From the NCBI GenBank assembly GCA_016783865.1, contig JADHVS010000067.1:1-19438 (forward strand): DNA of 19,438 nucleotides. The letters run 5' to 3'. This document shows positions 1 to 7,268 of this stretch, piece by piece (the first letter of the stretch is position 1; every line of letters begins with the position of its first letter). The notes beneath the pieces are model-generated. The model ran no database searches, was not told the DNA's origin, and worked only from the letters and a program-made list of their open reading frames with translations. The position numbers were made by a program, and so were the translations under genes. This DNA is from Bacteroidales bacterium (lineage in GTDB: Bacteria > Bacteroidota > Bacteroidia > Bacteroidales > SM23-62).

Positions 1-352
1 CACCATGTAACAGGACATGATTAATTCGGTTAGTAAAGTAAGACATACCAATGCGCTTGGGATAGCAACCTGTGAGAAGAGCAGCTCTTGATGGTGTACA
101 CATGGCAGTAGCTGCATAGAAGTCTGTGAACAGTATACCTTCTGCTGCCATTTTATCCAGCCTGTTGGTTTGTATGGAATCCCCTCCATAACATGCAAAA
201 TCACCATAACCCACATCATCCAGGTAGATAAGAATAATATTGGGCTTATGATCTTTTTCTCTGATGCTGTTCCCGGCACATCCTGTCAGGACTAATATTG
301 TAATCAACAATACAACTATTAATGAGCAAAATTGCCGGTGTTTAAATTTCAT
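1..352 (-). CDS. Type I (formylglycine-dependent) sulfatase lipoprotein, N-terminal part only
   Basis: The first 117 residues of a sulfatase that runs off the left edge of the window. The start at 350-352 gives a hydrophobic leader ending in the lipobox LTGC (Cys25), so it should be a lipoprotein. The mature part opens with PNIILIYLDDVGYGD, the sulfatase N-terminal motif whose two aspartates (45 and 46) bind the catalytic Ca2+. It continues with MCTPSRAALLTG, in which Cys85 of the C-x-P-S-R signature is the residue converted to formylglycine. Members of this family hydrolyse sulfate esters on glycans. The active-site Cys means maturation needs an anaerobic sulfatase-maturating enzyme or an FGE, neither of which is encoded here. 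The gene lies 54 bases downstream of the GH116 gene, on the same strand, and is probably co-transcribed. The substrate position and S1 subfamily cannot be read from this fragment. Confidence 0.93.
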   Translation of the reverse strand, partial: MKFKHRQFCSLIVVLLITILVLTGCAGNSIREKDHKPNIILIYLDDVGYGDFACYGGDSIQTNRLDKMAAEGILFTDFYAATAMCTPSRAALLTGCYPKRIGMSYFTNRINHVLLHG

Positions 353-406
353 TTCACAATCATGTCCAGCGTTTTTTGAATTTCCCAAACAAAAAATCCT
401 CATAAC

Positions 407-3064
407 TTAATATTTAATATGTACGATGAACCTATCCTTATCTTTAATCATAACCTGTTTGCTGAGTGTAACCGTACACATTTTGTCCCCATCCCAGGCT
501 TCGTCAATAGCATCCCTGATCTCACATTCAATTCTTGTTTCATTTATCAATACAAACGCATTTACCGGAAGTTTGTCTCCCGCGTAAAGATTAAGCTTTG
601 CAATACCCAAATTCCCTTCCTTTACATCCACTTCAATGGTTTGATGATCTTTTTGTCTGGTTTGGGAGATATTTCCCCAACCTGATTCAACCGCGAAAAA
701 AACATTGAAGTTTTCAGGATGTATTTCCGGAACCAACCTAACCATCTTTTCGTACCCGTCATAACGGAAACCGGATAATGCCAGCATGGCGTTATATACG
801 GCCAATGATCTGGCGTAATGATTCCCCCATTCAAATTCACAAAAAGGATTCCTTTTTTTGCCATCATACCTGTCCCTGATGGATTTGATAATTGTCAAAC
901 CCTCTAATAAATATCCCTCGTACAACAAATTACCTGCAACCTGGTATTCATATCCAGTCATTGTCTCATCACAATATAACAGGGGAAACTCCGGCCGGTC
1001 ATTTCCAGGCCAGGTGGCAATAACCAAACCCCTATCGTCTCCAACAGAAAAAGCCCTGTATGCATTTATAAAATTCCAGAAATCTTCCCTGTAGTTGTAT
1101 TTAAAAACATTGCCAATAGCTGTGTGCAGGTGATCTCTCTGATAGATATCTTCAAGCCCCAGCATTCTTGCATACAACTGACCATGGATCTGTTCAGATA
1201 TACACCCATTGAGCAGTTGTTTATCATCAATCATCCCCGGCTGGAGTTTCATCTGATGGTAATATTGTCCATTATAGAGGTGCGTATCTGAGTTTATTTT
1301 ACCCTTTTCAAAAACTTTTCTGAACTCAGTAGCTGATTCCGTATCACCTACCAGATTTGCCATTTTTTCCCCTGCCAGCAAGGCAGCCTGGTATAAACTT
1401 CCACACATGGTTTCAGGAGTCTCGAAATTCAGGTCAAGGGTATTATGATGTGAACCTTCAAGTAGTCCATCTTTGTCTTTGTCCCAGGTGGTCCATGCGT
1501 ACTCAAGGGCTTTCCTGGTTTTGGGCCACATGGCCTTCAACCAATCCATATCGCCTGTAATACAAAAATCCCTGTACACCCAGCAAACCTGACCAAACTG
1601 ACCATCTGCTGCAGTGAATGCCTTGTCCAGGTCAGGTTTTACATTATACTTTGCCGGCATTCTGTAATGAATAGCACCATCCGATTCGCGAAGACCATTA
1701 TTTAAAAAGTTTTCATTGACAGATCGTTGCAGTTCAGGAAAGAGAAATGGTACGGTTTGCTGATAATTCCAGACATGATTGCATGTACCATAGCCTAACC
1801 TTTTATTATATGCATATCCCTCCCAACCATATAGCATACCATCTTCAAACCTTACAACAGTAGGTGAGCGCAGGATACTTAAATTTGATGAAACTGCTTC
1901 AAGAACCGTTCCCGGAAGAGTAGAACTGAAAAATGATGTTTGAAAGTTTCTGGTTCGCATTTCCAGTTCAGGAAGATTACTCAGCACATACCTGGCTATA
2001 CTCAGACCATCATCCCATTGAACGGCATAATAGTTTTTTCCCCAGCTGCCTTGAGGGAAAAACCAACCATAAACTACCGGAATTTTAATTGTTTCACCAG
2101 GATTTAAGTTAATGGGAATGCCAATGGAGGCAGCACGGGAATCCTCATTTCCGGCTTCAAATGGTTCCTCACTCATGTTTCCATATCCATTTTCTGATTT
2201 ATTATCGAAGTTCCCATCCTTAATGAATGTGTTCATTAAATGTTGCAGGGCAACCCACCATCCGCCCTCCTTCCAGTTTGTTTGCCATGTCGTAACAGGA
2301 GCGCCTGTGGCAATGAACATGGATTTTCCTGATTCACCTGCCTCTTCTGTCATGTACATAACATTTAAACCATCTTCTTTAACCATCCTGTTAAATAGAC
2401 CTGCACGATTTTGAGTTTGCGCAGCCAAAACTCCTTTAACGGCCTTTGTCGAAGTATTTCTCAAATAAACATTCAAAATGGCAACAGGTAAGGATGAGTT
2501 ATCTGCATCTCCCGGAATAAAAGGATTCCACCCTTCAACCTTCACTTCAACCGGTACTGCCGGATCAGACAGGGACACCATACCAAAAGGGAACTTTCCT
2601 TCAAATGCGACCTGTCTCATCCTGGGTAATGTGGATCCTTGTTTTGCCTGGGGACCCATGCCGTTGATCTCCCACTGATACATCTCCTCCGTCAGGTACA
2701 GTGGACCATCAAGCCGCTCAGTCAAAGGACCTTCCAATACTTTGAATACAGGGATTTCCCCTTCTTTCTGAATCCAGAGAGACAGGAAGCTATAATAGGG
2801 CTGGTAGCCTATATTCGGTTCATTGAAAATCTGCCAATCAATTAATTTGCCTGTACCCGATAATCCAATGCATCCGGTTCCAATCCCACCCATGGGAAAA
2901 GAGATAAGCCGCAGGCTGTCCCCGCTGTAGTCTGACCTGGGAACAGGATTCAACAATTCACTTTCCAAATAGGGTAATGGTTTAACAGTCTGAGGAGAGA
3001 CCTGACTCATACATACCTGACTTCCCAAAAGCACTAATGCAATAAGGAGAAAAATAGATTTCAT
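407..3064 (-). CDS. GH116-type (DUF608) glycoside hydrolase, secreted
   Basis: An 885-residue protein related to bile-acid beta-glucosidase/GBA2 and archaeal GH116 enzymes, a family with beta-glucosidase, beta-xylosidase and glucosylceramidase activities. The N-terminal beta-rich domain carries the typical GGIGTGCIGLSG stretch followed by DWQIFNEP. The (alpha/alpha)6 C-terminal domain has LYGWEGYAYN, with Glu415 as likely nucleophile, then CNHVWNY. It also has HNTLD, with Asp544 as likely acid/base, just before CGSLYQAALLA. The Glu-Asp spacing of 129 is close to that of the Sulfolobus enzyme as I recall it (E335/D462). An in-frame ATG exists 24 codons upstream at 3136, but I prefer the start at 3064. 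That start directly gives the Sec signal peptide MKSIFLLIALVLLGSQ, while the extension would bury it behind polar residues. It follows the GH172 gene after 84 bases. The substrate is probably a beta-linked glucose or xylose unit; this is an inference from the family. Confidence 0.87.
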   Translation of the reverse strand: MKSIFLLIALVLLGSQVCMSQVSPQTVKPLPYLESELLNPVPRSDYSGDSLRLISFPMGGIGTGCIGLSGTGKLIDWQIFNEPNIGYQPYYSFLSLWIQKEGEIPVFKVLEGPLTERLDGPLYLTEEMYQWEINGMGPQAKQGSTLPRMRQVAFEGKFPFGMVSLSDPAVPVEVKVEGWNPFIPGDADNSSLPVAILNVYLRNTSTKAVKGVLAAQTQNRAGLFNRMVKEDGLNVMYMTEEAGESGKSMFIATGAPVTTWQTNWKEGGWWVALQHLMNTFIKDGNFDNKSENGYGNMSEEPFEAGNEDSRAASIGIPINLNPGETIKIPVVYGWFFPQGSWGKNYYAVQWDDGLSIARYVLSNLPELEMRTRNFQTSFFSSTLPGTVLEAVSSNLSILRSPTVVRFEDGMLYGWEGYAYNKRLGYGTCNHVWNYQQTVPFLFPELQRSVNENFLNNGLRESDGAIHYRMPAKYNVKPDLDKAFTAADGQFGQVCWVYRDFCITGDMDWLKAMWPKTRKALEYAWTTWDKDKDGLLEGSHHNTLDLNFETPETMCGSLYQAALLAGEKMANLVGDTESATEFRKVFEKGKINSDTHLYNGQYYHQMKLQPGMIDDKQLLNGCISEQIHGQLYARMLGLEDIYQRDHLHTAIGNVFKYNYREDFWNFINAYRAFSVGDDRGLVIATWPGNDRPEFPLLYCDETMTGYEYQVAGNLLYEGYLLEGLTIIKSIRDRYDGKKRNPFCEFEWGNHYARSLAVYNAMLALSGFRYDGYEKMVRLVPEIHPENFNVFFAVESGWGNISQTRQKDHQTIEVDVKEGNLGIAKLNLYAGDKLPVNAFVLINETRIECEIRDAIDEAWDGDKMCTVTLSKQVMIKDKDRFIVHIKY

Positions 3065-3131
3065 GGATTCATATATTTCATTGCATGGATTGACTGTACA
3101 AATAAATTTTTCACACCCGCTGCCAGATTTT

Positions 3132-3143
3132 TTCAATATTGAA
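3132..3143. promoter_or_regulatory. 12-bp perfect palindrome in the GH172-GH116 gap
   Basis: TTCAATATTGAA is a perfect inverted repeat located 5 bases past the GH172 stop codon and 68 bases upstream of the GH116 start. It has no loop, so it is a poor terminator and looks more like a small dimeric-protein site. It may equally be chance in AT-rich DNA. No matching second copy was noticed in other gaps. Confidence 0.2.
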
Positions 3144-3148
3144 GATTT

Positions 3149-4327
3149 TTACCTTGGCCATCTATCCCACATGGATGGTAATTCCGGAAATGTATTATGG
3201 GGCTCTGCCTGGTACCAGAAGGCTACAGAAGCCAGGTCATCTGCTAACGCCCTGTATCTCAATTTCCCAGCGTACCAACCCAGCGTCTGGATGGTGACCT
3301 TCAAATCCTTTTTGAAATAGATTGGATCCGGTATATGCCATCTGTACAGGCTGAATTTGGAAGGACCTGCATCTCCACCTGATTCGGTTTTACCCTGATG
3401 ATCAAGTACATGCCCCATGTAGGGTGTAGAGTACACGTGTGGAAAACCGTATGAAGATCCAAAATAATCTTCCGTTCCGGTGCCAATGATCGTCGGAAAT
3501 TGTTTATCACCATCAATGAAAAATTTAACTTCTCCTTCTCCGAACCATCCATCGTGTAATTGTGTGTATGCAAGGAAGGTGCCGACATACTTACCTTGTC
3601 CCTTAACCTTGTCAATAATAACGAAATCCGGGTTTTCAGGGTCAACAGTTTCCCGTCTCCATTGTGCATGGAGGTAGGCTGCATCTTCAGGAACATCGGT
3701 TTTTGCATAGGTAACCTGGTAGGTAAATAAATCCACACCTCTTTCCATGTCATCGTTAGTAAAAGTAATCCTCACCCGCTTTCGAAAAGGCATGGGCCAA
3801 TAACAGTTCAATCCCCATCCATTCACAACCACCGGCAGGGAATTGACAGGGGCCACAATATTATGGCCGACAGCAAAAAAATCAGTAAGAGGCACTTCGA
3901 TGGAGGGTTCTTCTTCATCGTCCCAGTAAAACCTTAGCACAGTATTGCGACCATAGCCATTTATCACGGGATCGCCTGCCATCCAAATATGCTGGATTAT
4001 GCCAGGACCTTCCACATCCATGATGGTTACTGTTTCCCCGGGCTTCATTTTAATGAATGGACGCACCTTCCATCCTTGTCCCAGATGCTCTGCCTGTTTA
4101 CTAAAAGCCAGGTCTGGATCATCCGGATCAGGAATGGCCATGCCGCCTTTCCCTTTTTCACCCGTGGGATTTTCCGGGCAAACCGAGTATGTTTCCATAT
4201 CACCCAAGATATAAATGGATCCAAGGTCAAATCCTGCCAGGGATCTCTCCTGGGCAGACAACGGATTGCCTGTCATTATAAATAATGAGACAATCACAAC
4301 GGCATTAACAATCATCGATTTAATCAT
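3149..4327 (-). CDS. GH172 (DUF2961) glycoside hydrolase, single-domain, secreted
   Basis: A 392-residue protein matching the DUF2961 fold, now GH172. Characterised members act on fructofuranosyl linkages (difructose dianhydride enzyme) or on D-arabinofuranosides. A signal peptide ends near residue 25 (NPLSAQ), with no lipobox, so it is probably a soluble periplasmic protein. Family landmarks in order are: VEGPGIIQHIWM near residue 105; the acidic strand DDEEEPSIEVPLTDFF; LNCYWPMPFRK; and GEGEVKFFIDGD followed by GTGTEDYF. Glu264 and Glu286 in the last two motifs align with the probable catalytic Glu pair of the family. The length equals a bare catalytic core. The upstream neighbour, 60 bases away, is an SH-family lipoprotein; the downstream one is GH116. 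A second, divergent GH172 lies at 9263-11098, so the substrate may have two different furanosidic or similar caps. The exact activity cannot be told from sequence. Confidence 0.88.
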   Translation of the reverse strand: MIKSMIVNAVVIVSLFIMTGNPLSAQERSLAGFDLGSIYILGDMETYSVCPENPTGEKGKGGMAIPDPDDPDLAFSKQAEHLGQGWKVRPFIKMKPGETVTIMDVEGPGIIQHIWMAGDPVINGYGRNTVLRFYWDDEEEPSIEVPLTDFFAVGHNIVAPVNSLPVVVNGWGLNCYWPMPFRKRVRITFTNDDMERGVDLFTYQVTYAKTDVPEDAAYLHAQWRRETVDPENPDFVIIDKVKGQGKYVGTFLAYTQLHDGWFGEGEVKFFIDGDKQFPTIIGTGTEDYFGSSYGFPHVYSTPYMGHVLDHQGKTESGGDAGPSKFSLYRWHIPDPIYFKKDLKVTIQTLGWYAGKLRYRALADDLASVAFWYQAEPHNTFPELPSMWDRWPR

Positions 4328-4387
4328 AGTTTTTATTATTAGGTATTCAACAACTATTTTGCAGGTTACAGAATGGATTGTTTATGG

Positions 4388-7057
4388 TTAATCTTCATTT
4401 ATAGTCATTGGATTGACAGTAAATTTATATTTTAATAATTCTTCAGCTGTCAGGGTTACCGGGTCACTCCCATTGATAACCAGAGTATAGGGGCCCTCTC
4501 CTGTAAGCCCTTCCACCTTTATTACAATTACAAAAGGCTTCTCATAAGGCATGGTCAGGTCTGAGAACCAATTATTGAGGTTGACTGAAAGGATCCCTTT
4601 ATCATATGAAAAATCCTTCATATTGACACCATTCAGACCAACAGCCAGATTTTTTTCAATATGGATATAGAGATCTCCCAGTTCACGAATAGCATCAGAT
4701 ACTCCAACAAGGCCTCCTATCTCACACCAGCTGCCTCCGGTGCGTAAAGGTGTTTGTGGTATCCCTTCGTGATCGATATTTTCAGGTCCCAGGCCAATAG
4801 GGTAATTAGGATAATTATAGACCTCGTTTTTAACATTTTGCTCAAGGTTTACCAGTACCAATGAAGCCCTGGCCAAGGCTACGCTTCGTTCAATCAGATC
4901 CTGTCGACCCAGCTCTTTACCATACCATGCAAAAATTCCCGGCAGCCCGTTCTGGTGACCATTCAGCCAGGCGGCATCTCCATTATCTGTATCTGTGCCT
5001 CCAAAAGGATATGCAGTATATATAAAATGAGGAGCCCAAACCGTTTGATACAGTGAGAGGTAATCCAGGATCTGTTCACCTGCATCAAGGTATTCTTTGT
5101 CTCCTGAAGCACGATAAAGTGCTGCAAAGCCTTCCACAGCCCATGACATGGATATCGTACCACGTGGGTCCTGACCGGTATACTGATCCTCAAAATTCAT
5201 GGGTTTTACGCCACAGGAAAAATAAACTTCATAATCAAGCCAGCGTTGTTCAGGCAAGATCTCCTTTTGCATAAAACGAGCTATCTTTTCTGCCGCATCC
5301 AGGTATTTTTGATCCTTTGTGGCCAGATACAATTCTGAAAGGTACCAGATATGAACTCCCTGTTCACCGTTAAAGCGGAGGTGAGGATTGGGTTTTAATT
5401 CATTGCTGAACCAGGCAGGCAGGCAACCATTGGAATCGATATGACTGACCACGAAATCACCGTAACTTTTAACGAATGGTATAATTCTTTCATTATGTTC
5501 GCACAGCCTGTAATAGCGCAACAGATGGGCACATGTTTTGCTCATGGCAGCCGTTTGACAGGATTGGCTTTTTTCAAAAAAATAACGTTCAACGCGGGAC
5601 GAATCCATTTTCATAGGGGGTTCCCAGTGATTTCCCTGCCAGTATTCAAGATAAGACCTGTAAACGACCGGGAATGTGCCTTCATGCTGCGGAGACAAAA
5701 GGATCAGGTTAACTATACGCCTGGCTTTGTCAATAAGTGTAGTATCAGACATATGTTGCCCCCACCAGTATATCCCCACCGCATCCCGCATATTGTTCCA
5801 CCAGGTAGTAAATTCGATCATATCATACCAATCCGGAGGATTATTAGTATATCCCCCAACAGGCCATCCATCCATTTCCCATTGCTGCCAGGAATCCATA
5901 TCCGGAAATCCCTCAGGTGCGCTGTGATGAATTATCCAGCCAGGTTGTTCGATCCACCACCCCTGGTAAGTGCTGCTGGCTGGAAAAATTATTTTAGCAT
6001 ATTCATCAAAAGGCATTACCTGTGGTCTGGGTTTATGCAAATATTTACTGCCATATCGATCCCACATATGCTTTCCAACAACCTGGTAGCCACGGTATTC
6101 CGGAATGCCAGCACCAATCATCAAATCAAAACCATATTTAACTGTATTCTTCCCCAGGTGACGAACCATTGAGCCATCATTGGAATGAACCCAATGCATA
6201 TGATGCGTAGCAACAGCATCGATCATTCCGTATGAGAACAATGGTTTTTCAGAAATCCCAGACCTGAGATTGTAGTCTAGCCCGGAAGGAAACGAACAGC
6301 GGCTGCTATCCATCGGTAAATCTAACGGTTTATCGGTACGGGTTGCTGCAAACCGGGCATCTGGAGATAGAACCATGTCTTCATTAATAATATCCAGGTC
6401 AGGGACCAGGGCACAAAACAAATCCTGCTCCTGCATAATAACCGCCGGCGAGTAGAATGTCCGGTCACCAAAAATATCATCATCCACAAATTTCAGGTTG
6501 GGAGTATGAATGAAGTCAGGTTTATTTGACGGATCAAAAATGAAAGGAGACAACACGTATTCCAGGGTTGGCGGTTTTCCATCAAGAACAGTATTTACCT
6601 CAATATGGAAAAAGGATTCATTTTCATCAAGGGTAATAACCTGTTCCACCTGATGACCATTAGTTCTTCCAGATAAGGACAGAACAATCCGGTCCTGGTT
6701 GTTTTCGATAATACTGACTGAATCTAATATCTCTGTCAGAATGAGCCGGTGTGATGGATCTATCATTGAATTATATAACTGAATAGATTCATCCGGATAA
6801 ACTTCAGGCGGAGTGAATGAGCTTGTTACCAGGACCCATTCGCCTCCCCTGCTGGCAAAATATTCCTGGAGGATCCCTTTGGGGGATTTTGTAAAACGGG
6901 CCTCGATACGGGAATTTCCCATAACCAGAACAGACGCTTTATCACTTGTCTTTTCCTTTAAGTAACAACCCTGGCGCTGGCAACCAATTGAAAAAATATG
7001 GAAATAACAAATCAATAGGATGTTGATTCCTATCCCTAATTTGCATAAGTGTTCCAT
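4388..7057 (-). CDS. Uncharacterised lipoprotein of the SH family (paralogue A): N-terminal beta-domain, helical toroid, small C-terminal domain
   Basis: An 889-residue protein clearly paralogous to the gene at 14778-17507. I choose the ATG at 7055-7057 rather than the in-frame one at 7123. It gives a hydrophobic leader with lipobox-like SIGC at Cys26. The first ~300 residues look beta-rich. The middle (about 330-760) is a chain of helical repeats with aromatic/Gly-rich turns, typical of six-hairpin (alpha/alpha)6 glycosidase-like enzymes (for example HIWYLSELYLATKDQKYLDAAEKIARFM). Residues near 675-700 carry YTAYPFGG and TDTDNGDAAWLNGH, nearly invariant between the paralogues and rich in candidate catalytic acids. 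The last ~75 residues form a small beta domain containing KVEGLTGEGPYTLVING. I recognise no assigned CAZy family; GH105/GH88-like hydrolase, alpha-L-rhamnosidase-like enzyme or epimerase-like fold are all possible. The position between GH2 and GH172 genes supports a role in glycan breakdown. Confidence 0.8.
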   Translation of the reverse strand: MEHLCKLGIGINILLICYFHIFSIGCQRQGCYLKEKTSDKASVLVMGNSRIEARFTKSPKGILQEYFASRGGEWVLVTSSFTPPEVYPDESIQLYNSMIDPSHRLILTEILDSVSIIENNQDRIVLSLSGRTNGHQVEQVITLDENESFFHIEVNTVLDGKPPTLEYVLSPFIFDPSNKPDFIHTPNLKFVDDDIFGDRTFYSPAVIMQEQDLFCALVPDLDIINEDMVLSPDARFAATRTDKPLDLPMDSSRCSFPSGLDYNLRSGISEKPLFSYGMIDAVATHHMHWVHSNDGSMVRHLGKNTVKYGFDLMIGAGIPEYRGYQVVGKHMWDRYGSKYLHKPRPQVMPFDEYAKIIFPASSTYQGWWIEQPGWIIHHSAPEGFPDMDSWQQWEMDGWPVGGYTNNPPDWYDMIEFTTWWNNMRDAVGIYWWGQHMSDTTLIDKARRIVNLILLSPQHEGTFPVVYRSYLEYWQGNHWEPPMKMDSSRVERYFFEKSQSCQTAAMSKTCAHLLRYYRLCEHNERIIPFVKSYGDFVVSHIDSNGCLPAWFSNELKPNPHLRFNGEQGVHIWYLSELYLATKDQKYLDAAEKIARFMQKEILPEQRWLDYEVYFSCGVKPMNFEDQYTGQDPRGTISMSWAVEGFAALYRASGDKEYLDAGEQILDYLSLYQTVWAPHFIYTAYPFGGTDTDNGDAAWLNGHQNGLPGIFAWYGKELGRQDLIERSVALARASLVLVNLEQNVKNEVYNYPNYPIGLGPENIDHEGIPQTPLRTGGSWCEIGGLVGVSDAIRELGDLYIHIEKNLAVGLNGVNMKDFSYDKGILSVNLNNWFSDLTMPYEKPFVIVIKVEGLTGEGPYTLVINGSDPVTLTAEELLKYKFTVNPMTINED

Positions 7058-7268
7058 TATACCCTGAAGCCGCGAGTATAAAGGTTTGTTGTTTGTTCTA
7101 TAATATATTAAATGCTGTTTCATAGTAAATCATTTTTTGTAATTATACAATCCATTTTTAAAAAGTGACACAAACATCTTAGAAGCAGTTAAATAATCGA
7201 ATGACATATAAATGAAGTATTGTATCTCTTCCAAAAGTTTGATAATCATTATCCTAATTAACTATTAT
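7058..7268. other. Longest intergenic gap (211 bases), AT-rich
   Basis: This gap separates the GH2 stop codon from the start of SH paralogue A and is at least twice as long as any other gap in the window. It is strongly AT-rich and encodes no credible protein or RNA. It contains a Fur-box-like palindrome at 7240-7254. I could not identify a convincing Bacteroidota promoter (TTTG with TAnnTTTG at the usual spacing) on the minus strand, although its length and composition make an internal promoter plausible. Confidence 0.5.
7240..7254. promoter_or_regulatory. Fur-box-like inverted repeat
   Basis: The 15 bases read TGATAATCATTATCC, matching the 7-1-7 Fur-type consensus TGATAATnATTATCA at 13 of its 14 specified positions. 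It sits about 180 bases upstream of SH paralogue A and 14 bases past the GH2 stop codon. The arms are separated by one base, so it cannot fold into a terminator hairpin. A Fur/PerR-family or other dimeric regulator is the simplest reading. The link to a glycan cluster is unexplained, and chance in AT-rich DNA is possible. Confidence 0.35.

Noticed and set aside
3065..3136. A longer N-terminus for the GH116 enzyme
   Set aside because: The extra 24 residues are polar and would precede a normal signal peptide starting MKSIFLL.
5441..6172. A 243-codon open frame on the plus strand
   Set aside because: It lies wholly opposite SH paralogue A, whose protein is conserved with its paralogue. The plus-strand translation is rich in Ile/Pro/His and shows no domain.
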